Part shown: positions 15,528 to 23,166 of the stretch, one piece after another
Layout of the letters: every line of letters begins with the position of its first letter
Position numbering within the stretch: the first letter of the stretch is position 1
Origin: a virus
IMG/VR virus record: IMGVR_UViG_3300022841_000510
Coordinates: 1 to 58,056 of that record
Length of the DNA stretch: 58,056 nucleotides
Strand: one strand, 5' to 3'
Notes under the pieces: model-generated
Databases searched by the model: none
Told to the model about the DNA's origin: nothing
The model's input: only the letters and a program-made list of their open reading frames with translations
Made by a program: the position numbers and the translations under genes

Positions 15528-17867
15528 CTAGTGAGCTTCAGCCATGTTCTTTCCTATTTCTGGAGGTGCTTTTAATGTTACACCTTTCATTTTCGTAGTA
15601 TTTTCCATTAAGTCTTGAACCCACGGTAGACATTCTTCTGCTTTATCTGCTGGACATTTTATTACTAATTGGTCATGTATTTGTGCTATTACAACTCCAC
15701 CTATTCCTAACTCTTTAAATTTTCTATTTATAGCTAAAGCTGCTCTATTTACTACGGATGCAGCCATACTTTGTAGTTGGTAATTTAACGAACTGTTTAA
15801 TGCGTTCTTATAATCTCTATACCATTGAAGTACTTGGTCTTTACCGTACTCTCTCCCTAACTCTCCTCGAACTTTCCAGTCCATAATAGAATCTCCAAAT
15901 ATATCGTAGACTGCTTTACCTTTATCCAGGTGTCTAATACGTCCTACTTCGTTTTTGATAAAACCATCTCTCTTGAAAGATTCTCTCGAATTAATTATCC
16001 ATTGAGCCACTCCGGGGAAACCGTCTAGATAACCTTGGTGTAAACGTTTACCTTCTTCTTTAGATACTCCTAGAGACATTGATAAAGCAAAAGCAGACAT
16101 TCCGTACGCTATACCTAAGGAATACCCTTTAGCTGTATTTCTCTTAGGTGCGTCTATTTTCTTAAGGTAGTTAGGTGCTTTAGTATCAGCAGATACTCCG
16201 TTAGGGTATTTAGTTGTCTGATCGTTTAACTTCTCGGTTCGTATTGCTACGGTAGAGTAGAAATCATGTTCCTTGTTAAAGATCTCTTGTAACGCTTTGT
16301 CATCTGATACTGAAGCGAATAAGTGAGGCTCTAAAGAAGTATAATCGCTATCGATAAATACATGTTCAGGATCTGATATAAAGAAGGCTCTAATCGTATT
16401 TGTATACTTTACAATTATTGGATCTGCTTCTCCTTCTTCTTTAGGTTTTGGTAGTTGTTGAAGGTCTGATCCGTATCTCCCGGATACAGTTCCGTTCTGT
16501 TTAAAGTAGGGGTAAAATCTTCCATCTTCTGCTGCGGTATAAAACCTGTCTATGTAGGTTGATTTTATCTTAAGTAGTTTGTTGTATAGACGTAGGTTCT
16601 GCAACCATTCGTACTTTCCGGAAAGTGCTTGAATAGTATCGTCGTCAAATTGAGGTTGACCCTTTGCAGTTTTTGATAGAGGTTTCTCTTTTAGGTAATT
16701 AAATGTTATCTCTGCTAACTGCTTCTTAGACTGTATATTGATTAATACTCCGTCGTTAGCATCTTTCCAAAGCTTCATTGAAACTCTAAGTACTACTTCT
16801 TCTTTGAGGTGGTTAAGTTCTCCACTAAGTAGGTACTCTCTTACTGGATGGTCATCAAGCGCTTCGACGTTAGATTGCTTAAGTGAATAACCTCTTGCTG
16901 TTTTAGGCATCGGGAGTCCATATAAATCTACTAGGGTAGATGCCCATTTACCTTTTGGAGAGGGTGGGAATGCTTTTAAGGCCGAGTCCATTATCCAACT
17001 CTTTACTTCGCTTAACTTTAATAACTCTGTCATTACTGAGTCTTTAAAATTAGCTTGGTCTTTTACAATGGCTTCTCTGGTTTCTTCTATAAGTGGTATA
17101 TCTAGAGCAATACCTTCTATCTCCATAGGTATAGTAACTTCTCTATACAGGGGCATTACCTCATCTTCAAAGAATAGTTTCTCGAGTCCTTCCTTTTCTA
17201 ATACTTTTAAGAAGTGATTACATATCCTTAAAGTTAGATCTGTATCCGCAGCTGCATACTTTGATAGTATATCTATGTCGGCTTTGTAGATTTCGTATAA
17301 TACTCTTGTAGTTACTCCTCCGTTCTCCTTAATGGAAGCTTTAAGTTCTAATTGCTCTTGGTTTGCTGATTCTTTTACATCTAATCCGATTTCGTCTTGA
17401 ATCATAATTGCTATTGACTTTAGTCCGAAAGGATTTCCGTATCCGAAAGCACCTTCTTCCTTTACCGTATGTACTAGCAGTGCTGTATCTACCCATATGT
17501 CCGGGATCAAGTTGACACCGTAGAAATACATGATAAATTTACAATCGAATGCAAGATTGTGTCCGATTAACTTCTTACCTATTAAAGTCTTTAATAACTT
17601 AACCATTATACTGTCTACACCTACTCCATCTATAAATACCTCATCTAACGTCTCCGTCTCTTTATTCCATATCCTAGAAGGTATATACCAACCGTTACCT
17701 TCTTCTGTAGAGAAGGAAACACCTATTATCTTACCCTTCCGAGTGTTTAGTGAGGTAGTCTCAGTATCTATTGCAATCTTATCATGACTTTCTAGTTCCT
17801 TCCAGAGTACTAGTAGTTCCTCTCTTGTCCTGACATTAACGTATTCTTTTTGTATAACCTTTTCCAT
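15528..17867 (-). CDS. polA: DNA polymerase I (family A) with 3'-5' exonuclease
   Basis: I place the start at the ATG at 17867 (MEKVIQKEYVNV), 779 aa. The in-frame ATG at 17903 lies inside a terminator hairpin. The exonuclease domain has IAIDTETTSLN (D34, E36), HNLAFDCKF and YAAADTDLT. The polymerase domain has motif A DSDYTSLEPHLFA (near 508), motif B RNTAKGYSLGIAYG (R576, K580, L584, Y588) and motif C QIHDQLVI (731-733, HDQ where HDE is usual). The residue matching E. coli F762 is leucine. There is no 5' nuclease domain; a separate FEN-type gene lies at 31567-32607. This is the probable replicative polymerase. Confidence 0.95.
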   Translation of the reverse strand: MEKVIQKEYVNVRTREELLVLWKELESHDKIAIDTETTSLNTRKGKIIGVSFSTEEGNGWYIPSRIWNKETETLDEVFIDGVGVDSIMVKLLKTLIGKKLIGHNLAFDCKFIMYFYGVNLIPDIWVDTALLVHTVKEEGAFGYGNPFGLKSIAIMIQDEIGLDVKESANQEQLELKASIKENGGVTTRVLYEIYKADIDILSKYAAADTDLTLRICNHFLKVLEKEGLEKLFFEDEVMPLYREVTIPMEIEGIALDIPLIEETREAIVKDQANFKDSVMTELLKLSEVKSWIMDSALKAFPPSPKGKWASTLVDLYGLPMPKTARGYSLKQSNVEALDDHPVREYLLSGELNHLKEEVVLRVSMKLWKDANDGVLINIQSKKQLAEITFNYLKEKPLSKTAKGQPQFDDDTIQALSGKYEWLQNLRLYNKLLKIKSTYIDRFYTAAEDGRFYPYFKQNGTVSGRYGSDLQQLPKPKEEGEADPIIVKYTNTIRAFFISDPEHVFIDSDYTSLEPHLFASVSDDKALQEIFNKEHDFYSTVAIRTEKLNDQTTKYPNGVSADTKAPNYLKKIDAPKRNTAKGYSLGIAYGMSAFALSMSLGVSKEEGKRLHQGYLDGFPGVAQWIINSRESFKRDGFIKNEVGRIRHLDKGKAVYDIFGDSIMDWKVRGELGREYGKDQVLQWYRDYKNALNSSLNYQLQSMAASVVNRAALAINRKFKELGIGGVVIAQIHDQLVIKCPADKAEECLPWVQDLMENTTKMKGVTLKAPPEIGKNMAEAH

Positions 17868-17870
17868 TAA

Positions 17871-17880
17871 CTTAAATATA
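17871..17880 (-). promoter_or_regulatory. TATATTTAAG box upstream of polA
   Basis: A one-base variant of the TATATTAAAG box, 3 nt before the polA ATG and directly behind the terminator at 17883-17906. Confidence 0.45.
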
Positions 17881-17882
17881 AT

Positions 17883-17906
17883 AAAAAAAGCCTGCCAAAG
17901 CAAGCT
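17883..17906 (-). terminator. Intrinsic terminator between two operons
   Basis: On the minus strand AGCTTGC and GCAGGCT form a 7-bp stem (one G-T pair) with loop TTTG, followed by a seven-T run. It terminates the 17930-18334 transcript before polA. Confidence 0.75.
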
Positions 17907-17929
17907 TAATTTAGGGTATTAGTAGTGTT

Positions 17930-18334
17930 CTATTTTTGAATGTAACGTGCTACTATTGCATCAGCTTTTTTAACTGCTTCTGTCATAGTATCTTCCTTCA
18001 TTGTTTTTTTATGGGTAGCTTCTTCTAAGTCATCTTCTTCGTCGTATCCACGTATACCTAACCCTTCTAATCCCATATCTCCTAGTTCCTCACGACTAAA
18101 TTCGTCAGATAGTTTCTCTCGGAAGTTTGGTACTTCTGCTATCCATTGTACCATTACTTCTGTACAGCCTGGATTATCTTCTATAAACTCATCAAATCCT
18201 CCGCTATAACCTAGAGCACTAAATAAATCGTCTAGGTCTCCTGCTGTTGATTCATTAAGAGTTCGCTTACTTTCTGAGTTTTTCATCTCAAGTAGGTTCT
18301 GTTTTATCAGTTCTCTAAGTTCTGTTCTTTTCAT
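17930..18334 (-). CDS. Acidic hypothetical protein, 134 aa
   Basis: Opens MKRTELRELIKQNLLEMKN, a basic helix seen at the start of many small T4-like marine phage proteins. It continues with acidic, low-complexity regions (GYDEEDDLEEA) and a C-terminal helix. A GTTATAAATA-complement box (TATTTATAAC) lies 17 nt upstream. No function recognised. Confidence 0.55.
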   Translation of the reverse strand: MKRTELRELIKQNLLEMKNSESKRTLNESTAGDLDDLFSALGYSGGFDEFIEDNPGCTEVMVQWIAEVPNFREKLSDEFSREELGDMGLEGLGIRGYDEEDDLEEATHKKTMKEDTMTEAVKKADAIVARYIQK

Positions 18335-18351
18335 TTTAGTTTAGTATATAT

Positions 18352-18361
18352 GTTATAAATA
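18352..18361 (-). promoter_or_regulatory. TATTTATAAC box
   Basis: The minus strand reads TATTTATAAC 17 nt upstream of the ATG at 18334. It is one of the few late-type boxes in the metabolic half, so this acidic protein may be a late product. Confidence 0.4.
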
Positions 18362-18366
18362 GGCAG

Positions 18367-18876
18367 TTAAGACGCTTTTTCAAACCCTGTTGTACCTCCT
18401 TGAAACTGTCCGTCGTATAGTTTATCTACTTCGTTATTCTCGTGGAAGATTATCTGACAAACTCTAGCGTTTCGCTCTACAATAAGCTTTACTGTCACTA
18501 TCATAACTGTACCCATTTTCTCTGTTCGGTAACCAGGATCCCATACAGGTGATACTATCTGTGTACCTGTTCTATATAGAGAACTTCTATGTAGCATAAG
18601 TCCGGTGCAATTACTCGGTATAGAGCAACCTTCGTTAAAGGATAAAGCATACGTTCCTGGTTCTAGTATCCAGCAGTCTCTTCCATCTACTCGTGAAGTT
18701 TCTACGTCTACGAAAAAGTCGGGATTTATTATTGTCGTCTCTTTGTAGACTACTGAACCTCCTGTAATCTTTTCAACCTTTCCTAGGCTAAGGTCGATTC
18801 CTACCTGTGCTTCCTTCGAGTGTTCTGAAGGAATAATTATTCCTCTCTCTAGAATATCTCTGCTGTTTAGTATCAT
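18367..18876 (-). CDS. dcd: dCTP deaminase/dUTPase-superfamily enzyme
   Basis: A 169-aa protein of the trimeric Dcd/dUTPase fold. Evidence: AQVGIDLSLG near residues 23-32 (the GVDL strand), LEPGTYALSFNEGCSIP, the nucleotide-binding HRSSLYR, and SPVWDPGYRTEKMG. The active-site glutamate of classical Dcd lies in PGxE; here the sequence is PGYRTE, closer to the DYRGE pattern of dUTPase. It could deaminate dCTP, hydrolyse dUTP or do both. It would feed dUMP/dTTP synthesis with the ribonucleotide reductase. The gene symbol reflects the fold; the activity is not settled. Confidence 0.75.
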   Translation of the reverse strand: MILNSRDILERGIIIPSEHSKEAQVGIDLSLGKVEKITGGSVVYKETTIINPDFFVDVETSRVDGRDCWILEPGTYALSFNEGCSIPSNCTGLMLHRSSLYRTGTQIVSPVWDPGYRTEKMGTVMIVTVKLIVERNARVCQIIFHENNEVDKLYDGQFQGGTTGFEKAS

Positions 18877-18912
18877 ACGTATAATATAGTATAAAGTTAT
18901 ATGTTCTCCTAC

Positions 18913-19443
18913 TTAGAGTGAAAATATAGAAGGTAGGTTTCTATTATGTCCGTGTTCGTCGTCGCATCCCATTCCTACAATCCACTCATCTTTAATAGTA
19001 AATCCCCAAGTGAAGTGTCTAATAGTAGGTACTTCGTCATCGTAGGGGTCCCATTCATTTTCTAGCCTCTTAACTAAAGTCACAATGTTTATAGATGCTG
19101 GCTTCTTAACTTGTAGGTATTCTGATACTGCTTTCATAGTATTCCCTGTATCGTATATATCATCTACAAGGTAGATATGTTTACCTTTTACTGCAGTTTC
19201 CAAGTCTTTCGTAATTTGGATATCTCCTTGTTTCCGTTTACTTATATAAGATTTAACTCTCATAAAGTCGCATTCAATATCAACGTCTAATGCGCGTACA
19301 AGTTCTGAGTAGAACATAAAGCAGCCGTTAAGTAAACCTACCATTACGACTGGTGTTTTATCTCCTCTATGTTCGTCTGCTATCTGCTTAGCTAGTATCT
19401 TGGTCTTAATTTCTATAGCTTTGCGATTAATTAGTTCTTGCAT
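18913..19443 (-). CDS. hpt: Hypoxanthine-type phosphoribosyltransferase
   Basis: A 176-aa type I phosphoribosyltransferase. VVMVGLLNGCFMFYSELVRAL matches the HPRT strand/helix before the flexible loop, DFMRVKSYISKRKQGDI is the loop region, and IYLVDDIYDTGNTM (near 90-103) is the PRPP motif with the two acidic residues. KPASINIVTLVKR with the conserved lysine supports a 6-oxopurine enzyme. It sits between Dcd and QueE, 3 nt after the latter. It may salvage guanine or hypoxanthine, or handle a deazapurine base, given the neighbours (inference). Confidence 0.85.
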   Translation of the reverse strand: MQELINRKAIEIKTKILAKQIADEHRGDKTPVVMVGLLNGCFMFYSELVRALDVDIECDFMRVKSYISKRKQGDIQITKDLETAVKGKHIYLVDDIYDTGNTMKAVSEYLQVKKPASINIVTLVKRLENEWDPYDDEVPTIRHFTWGFTIKDEWIVGMGCDDEHGHNRNLPSIFSL

Positions 19444-19446
19444 CTG

Positions 19447-20283
19447 TTATACCATTCTGTTTTTACCGAACATCATAATATGTAATCTTGGAGTGAATCT
19501 CCAACCTCTCTTAAGTGCTTCTTCACTAGCCCATCTAGTTCTACTGTTTAATGCATCTACGTCAACTCCTTCTGGCATTAAACATACGTCTGAAGGTTCC
19601 CATCCTGTTAATTGTTCAAGTATTTCTTCAATCTCTACAATATCATCGTCTTCTAATACTACGAATTTTAACTGAAAGTCATTATTAAATAGTTTCCTGC
19701 CGTTAATAAAGCTTTGCATTGCTTCTATATTAATTCTAGTTAGCTCATGTTTGTCTGCCCATTTTAAACTATACTCAATACCAGTATTCTTTAAGTTCTT
19801 TATCCACGGAGTAGAGGTTGAAAGTTTAGGGGACATTGAGACTAAGTCAGTGTATTTAGCTACTTCGTCTGTGTATATGGTAGCGTTGGTTTCTATAGTT
19901 GTATGTAACCCTATCTCTTTAAACTTCTGTAAGAGTTCTGCTAATCCTTTATGCTGTATTGTCGGCTCTCCTCCACTAACTACAACATACTTAATACCTT
20001 GATCTAAAGTATTCTCAGATACGATTCTAACTATTTCATCGACTTCTATCTTATTTTTTTCTGGATTGTGGGAAGAGTACGGGGTATCACAAGGGGATCC
20101 GTTTCCATCTACCCCAACCCATGAACATCTTAAGTTACATCCTGAGGTTCTTACAAACAAGCAAGGAGTTCCTGTAAGTTTTCCTTCGCCTTGAAAAGTT
20201 CCCGGTACAGAGTAACCAGTAGAGTCCTTTGCAAGTTGACCTTTAATCGGGAAGATCCCGTTTTCTACTAAATTTATCTTCAT
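19447..20283 (-). CDS. queE: 7-carboxy-7-deazaguanine synthase QueE (radical SAM)
   Basis: A 278-aa QueE, forming the 7-deazaguanine ring from carboxytetrahydropterin. The N-terminal VPGTFQGEGKLTGTPCLFVRTSGCNLRC is the QueE signature. The cluster cysteines are C49, C53 and C65: CxxxC followed by SWVGVDGNGSP before C65, so the usual CxxxCxxC is interrupted by nine extra residues. VVVSGGEPTIQ is the GGEP SAM motif and TIETNATI follows. The C-terminus LHIMMFGKNRMV is typical. It has its own TATATTAAAG box. Its partners QueC and QueF lie upstream, but QueD and FolE are not in this window. Confidence 0.92.
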   Translation of the reverse strand: MKINLVENGIFPIKGQLAKDSTGYSVPGTFQGEGKLTGTPCLFVRTSGCNLRCSWVGVDGNGSPCDTPYSSHNPEKNKIEVDEIVRIVSENTLDQGIKYVVVSGGEPTIQHKGLAELLQKFKEIGLHTTIETNATIYTDEVAKYTDLVSMSPKLSTSTPWIKNLKNTGIEYSLKWADKHELTRINIEAMQSFINGRKLFNNDFQLKFVVLEDDDIVEIEEILEQLTGWEPSDVCLMPEGVDVDALNSRTRWASEEALKRGWRFTPRLHIMMFGKNRMV

Positions 20284-20294
20284 TTTTTATTTTT

Positions 20295-20304
20295 CTTTAA
20301 TATA
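20295..20304 (-). promoter_or_regulatory. TATATTAAAG box upstream of queE
   Basis: Perfect minus-strand TATATTAAAG, 11 nt before the ATG at 20283. Confidence 0.55.
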
Positions 20305-20340
20305 CAACCTTCTTACTTACTATACTACTTTTAAAGTATT

Positions 20341-20505
20341 TTATTTTGTTTTACTTTTCTTTAAACTCTCGAGTGACATGTTTTGCATCATCTTAGATAG
20401 GATTTTTTCGTCTTCTTCTGTAAAGCCTTGTTTAGGTTCTGACATTTTCCATTTACTATCCTTGGCAAGGTCGTCTTCCTGTTCTGTTGTTTTACAATCT
20501 CCCAC
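20341..20505 (-). CDS. Small hypothetical protein, 54 aa, GTG start
   Basis: A GTG at 20505, 7 nt after the thioredoxin stop, opens 54 codons ending in TAA at 20341. The product is charged: DDLAKDSKWKMSEPKQ, then FTEEDEKILSKMMQN. A shorter ATG start at KMSEP is possible. The acidic helical C-terminus and operon position make it plausible. No family recognised. Confidence 0.5.
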   Translation of the reverse strand: MGDCKTTEQEDDLAKDSKWKMSEPKQGFTEEDEKILSKMMQNMSLESLKKSKTK

Positions 20506-20512
20506 CGTTTAC

Positions 20513-20764
20513 TTACTGGTTGTAGAAGTTAACAACTTCTTGAAATGTCTTCAACCCAGTAAGTTTTCCTACGATTGTACCAGAAGAGTTCATTTTTAGT
20601 AGTGTAGGTACTGTTTTAACTCCGTACTTTACTAATTCCTGCTTATCCCTATCTGCATCTAACTTAGTTACGGGTATTCCAACACCTTGTACTTTGCTTA
20701 TAATTGGACTAAAGGATTTACAAGGTTGACACCATTCTGCGCTTATATAAATTAATTCACTCAT
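20513..20764 (-). CDS. Thioredoxin-like protein
   Basis: A short 83-aa thioredoxin fold. ISAEWCQPCKSFSP gives a CxxC active site (C11, C14) with the sequence CQPC, unlike the CGPC of classical thioredoxin. VKTVPTLL contains the cis-proline and GLKTFQEVV the terminal helix. It is close in length to phage glutaredoxin/thioredoxin hybrids such as T4 NrdC. The likely role is reducing the class II ribonucleotide reductase encoded at 27.6-29.5 kb. Confidence 0.88.
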   Translation of the reverse strand: MSELIYISAEWCQPCKSFSPIISKVQGVGIPVTKLDADRDKQELVKYGVKTVPTLLKMNSSGTIVGKLTGLKTFQEVVNFYNQ

Positions 20765-20767
20765 AAC

Positions 20768-21037
20768 TTAAACCATTTCCTCTATTATACCTACTACTTC
20801 ACTTGCTACTAGTATAACTATTGCTGTTACTGGATCTACTACTAAAAAACCGTACCCTATTATTCGAATCCCTGATTTAATAAAGGATATGATTTGGTGT
20901 TTTTTAGGATGGGGGGTTAATGTAGCAATAGGTCTTGTACGTCCTGTACTATGGTATTTGTATGTGTTAACTCCAAGATCTGACTTTCTGGATGTTCTAC
21001 TATACTCTTTACTACTCATTATTTCTCTTTCGCTCAT
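20768..21037 (-). CDS. Small membrane protein, 89 aa
   Basis: I place the start at the ATG at 21037 (MSEREIMSSKEYSRTS), 1 nt after the QueC stop. The longer reading from 21076 overlaps QueC by 38 nt. The N-terminal half is basic and polar (RKSDLGVNTYKYHSTGRTR). Residues about 55-85 form one or two hydrophobic segments (IIGYGFLVVD, AIVILVASEVVGI). The membrane role is unknown. Confidence 0.6.
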   Translation of the reverse strand: MSEREIMSSKEYSRTSRKSDLGVNTYKYHSTGRTRPIATLTPHPKKHQIISFIKSGIRIIGYGFLVVDPVTAIVILVASEVVGIIEEMV

Positions 21038-21038
21038 A

Positions 21039-21860
21039 TTATAGTTTTTGTTTTTCTGTTTTAAAGTAAGCAACAATTGTCTTCTGTGCTTGGTATTTAG
21101 CGTATTCCCAGGTTACAAGTCCGGTTCCGTCTTCATACTGGATTGGATCAGGTCTTCCTAGTTTTATAAATGCTTCGATACGTTCAATAGAGCTAGCAGA
21201 GTATATATCACTATTTCCTGATGGGTATGGCTTATAAGACGTATTTGTTCTTTTATAAACCTCGTCAAAGTCAAGACCTAAGCTTTTACATAGTTTTTCT
21301 CCGTCTTGAAGTATAGTAAATTTATCTCCCTCTAAGTATGGTGTAAAGTAATTTACTTTTTCTGCATCCCAGTTACCTTCTCTAAAAGCAGCATCGTCTG
21401 CATCTCTAAACTCCTGTCTACAGTCTGGGTATATTTCATGATCTCCTGAATGTATTCCTAAAGCTATATCTGTACTCTCTTGGGTTCGGTTAGCGATTGA
21501 TAAAGCTACTGCTTGAGTAATTGAAGCGAATATTTTATTTCTATTAGGTACAACCGTTGCTTTTTGATTCTCCTCAGCATAATAACCTTCTGGTACATCT
21601 TCTCCTCCTTCTACTAGAGCTGATTCTAATAAGTCTGCTAGTCCGTTTAGTTGTATCTGCCTATATGTTACTTTATGTCCTTTGGAACTTAAATAGTCTA
21701 CTAGTTGTTGAGCTCTTTCTAACTCTACTCTATGTTTCTGACCGTAATCAAATGAAATACCGGTGACAGTGTTGTACTCTTTTAAGCACTTTAGTAATAG
21801 AGTGCTTGAATCCATTCCTCCTGAGAGGGATACTACTGCGTTTTTCTTTTCTTTATTCAT
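21039..21860 (-). CDS. queC: 7-cyano-7-deazaguanine (preQ0) synthase QueC, zinc-cysteine-less variant
   Basis: A 273-aa PP-loop ATPase that turns 7-carboxy-7-deazaguanine and ammonia into preQ0. VVSLSGGMDSSTLLLK holds the PP-loop (13-18), FDYGQKHRVELERA and VVPNRN are QueC-specific, and IALGIHSGDHEIYPDCR is the substrate region. In usual QueC the C-terminal domain has TxSCY and CGxCxxC binding zinc. Here those positions read TNTSY and DIYSASS, so all four cysteines (aligned with S208, D218, S221, S224) are replaced. The rest, including SIERIEAF and DPIQY, keeps the QueC pattern. It may still be active with a zinc-free domain or have another amidating role. Confidence 0.85.
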   Translation of the reverse strand: MNKEKKNAVVSLSGGMDSSTLLLKCLKEYNTVTGISFDYGQKHRVELERAQQLVDYLSSKGHKVTYRQIQLNGLADLLESALVEGGEDVPEGYYAEENQKATVVPNRNKIFASITQAVALSIANRTQESTDIALGIHSGDHEIYPDCRQEFRDADDAAFREGNWDAEKVNYFTPYLEGDKFTILQDGEKLCKSLGLDFDEVYKRTNTSYKPYPSGNSDIYSASSIERIEAFIKLGRPDPIQYEDGTGLVTWEYAKYQAQKTIVAYFKTEKQKL

Positions 21861-21893
21861 ACTTCTTAACTTATAACTTTTACTTTTACTTTT

Positions 21894-22118
21894 TTAATAT
21901 TTTAACGCTAAAGTTTTAACCCATTCTTCATCTTCCTTTAAAAGCTGTAGTCTTACTTGAGCTAGTTTACTTAGTACGTTGTCCCACTCTTCATCGTATA
22001 TGTTAGGGCGGTTTTTTAAGTGTACTGCTTCTAAAATATGCCCTTCCCTTTCTAAGATAGTTAGTAACTCTTCCATATCGGCGTAGGTTAAGGTGTTGTA
22101 TAGTTCTTGTATATTCAT
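21894..22118 (-). CDS. Hypothetical protein, 74 aa
   Basis: A helical acidic protein, MNIQELYNTLTYADMEELL to LLKEDEEWVKTLALKY. A TATATTAATG variant of the early box lies 2 nt upstream of the ATG. No family recognised. Confidence 0.55.
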   Translation of the reverse strand: MNIQELYNTLTYADMEELLTILEREGHILEAVHLKNRPNIYDEEWDNVLSKLAQVRLQLLKEDEEWVKTLALKY

Positions 22119-22120
22119 AA

Positions 22121-22130
22121 CATTAATATA
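22121..22130 (-). promoter_or_regulatory. TATATTAATG box
   Basis: A one-base variant of TATATTAAAG, 2 nt before the ATG at 22118. The spacing resembles that of other boxes of this class. Confidence 0.4.
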
Positions 22131-22162
22131 AGTTTAATATCTCTTTTAAGCAACTATTAAGA

Positions 22163-22387
22163 CTAAGCTGTTTTGTCACTGACTGGTCTCTGTGTTTCTT
22201 CTTTATTCACTCTAAGGGTGTCTTCTCTTATTCTACAGGCACCTCCTTGGGAAAGTACTTTCTTAAAGAGAATTATTTCCTTCTCAGCCCAGTTATAACT
22301 TAATCCTACCAACTCTTCCTTTGTTGTAAGTTTTCCGTTTAACGTTACTTCTTCAATTCTACGAATACTTTGTTTTCTCAGTACCAT
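22163..22387 (-). CDS. Hypothetical protein, 74 aa
   Basis: A basic protein starting MVLRKQSIRRIEEVTLNGKL; the C-terminus is polar. It lies 3 nt downstream of the nuclease-like gene and is probably co-transcribed with it. No domain recognised. Confidence 0.5.
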   Translation of the reverse strand: MVLRKQSIRRIEEVTLNGKLTTKEELVGLSYNWAEKEIILFKKVLSQGGACRIREDTLRVNKEETQRPVSDKTA

Positions 22388-22390
22388 TAT

Positions 22391-22831
22391 TTAATCTTCT
22401 TGTTTAGTGTTTGCTGCTACTCTGACTTCATGCCAGTGGACTCTTCCGGCAGCTATAGCTTTTTTAATATTTTTCTGCTTTGTTGATAGAAAAGCTTTAC
22501 CACTCTTAACTTCTATAAAATGGACTGAGCATTTTGTAGGAGATCCTGTGTCTTTGTAACCTACGAAGTCTATCGGCTTGCCTAAGAAAGTGACGTCTTC
22601 TGGTGGAAGTGGAAACTTATCTATAAAAGGAGCGAAGTTTTCTATAGCAAGACCCCAGTTTACTGAGGATGATCTAAACTTTGCTTTTCTTATAATACCT
22701 TCTCTCTCACTGTCAAACTTCGCAGCTTGTGTTGTTATGTGGGCTTGTGCTGCTAATAGGGTGACCCTTAGGTAAGACATTGCTATGAAGAGGATTCCTA
22801 TTACTATTACTAATACTGTTACTGTTGTCAT
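22391..22831 (-). CDS. Membrane-anchored Holliday-junction-resolvase-like nuclease
   Basis: A 146-aa protein with an N-terminal transmembrane segment (about 5-27). The remaining domain resembles the predicted endonucleases related to archaeal Holliday junction resolvases: IDFVGYKD supplies the acidic residue, HFIEVKSGKAFLSTKQK supplies E-x-K (near 107-109), and VHWHEVRV follows. The order D...ExK fits the PD-(D/E)XK fold. Anchoring a DNA nuclease at the membrane is unusual, but this family often has the same short N-terminal helix. Possible roles are branch resolution before packaging or host DNA breakdown. Confidence 0.75.
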   Translation of the reverse strand: MTTVTVLVIVIGILFIAMSYLRVTLLAAQAHITTQAAKFDSEREGIIRKAKFRSSSVNWGLAIENFAPFIDKFPLPPEDVTFLGKPIDFVGYKDTGSPTKCSVHFIEVKSGKAFLSTKQKNIKKAIAAGRVHWHEVRVAANTKQED

Positions 22832-22846
22832 TTATTTTTTTTTAAA

Positions 22847-23122
22847 TTAAACCAGTCCTAAGTTCCTAGCACGTGCGTAGGAGACCTCTCTTCCGGTTTT
22901 AGGGTTTAAATACGTTCGTTGTGATTTTGCTATTTTTACGTTTCGGTAAAATTTATAACCCGGCGGGTACTTTGTAGTTGTAGAGTACGGTCCATATGCG
23001 TTTTTTTTCTTGTCGTACTTCCATACACATATTGAACCGTCTTCATTTTCCATCTCTAACTGGTAAGTAGTTGCTCTTTCGTATACTTTCGGCACATAAG
23101 TGTTTTTCTTTTTTCCTTCCAT
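22847..23122 (-). CDS. Hypothetical protein, 91 aa
   Basis: A basic, aromatic-rich protein: TYQLEMENEDGSICVWKYDKK then YPPGYKFYRNVKI and RTYLNPKTGREVSYARAR. The pattern suggests a small beta-rich nucleic-acid-binding protein, but no family is recognised. Confidence 0.5.
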   Translation of the reverse strand: MEGKKKNTYVPKVYERATTYQLEMENEDGSICVWKYDKKKNAYGPYSTTTKYPPGYKFYRNVKIAKSQRTYLNPKTGREVSYARARNLGLV

Positions 23123-23166
23123 GCCTAAATATACGAATACTTTTAAGACTCTACAACTATAAGATT

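Noticed and set aside
17868-17903. Earlier start of polA adding twelve residues (MLWQAFFIIFKL)
   Set aside because: Those codons are the terminator stem and T-run plus the promoter-like box. The ATG at 17867 is the natural start.
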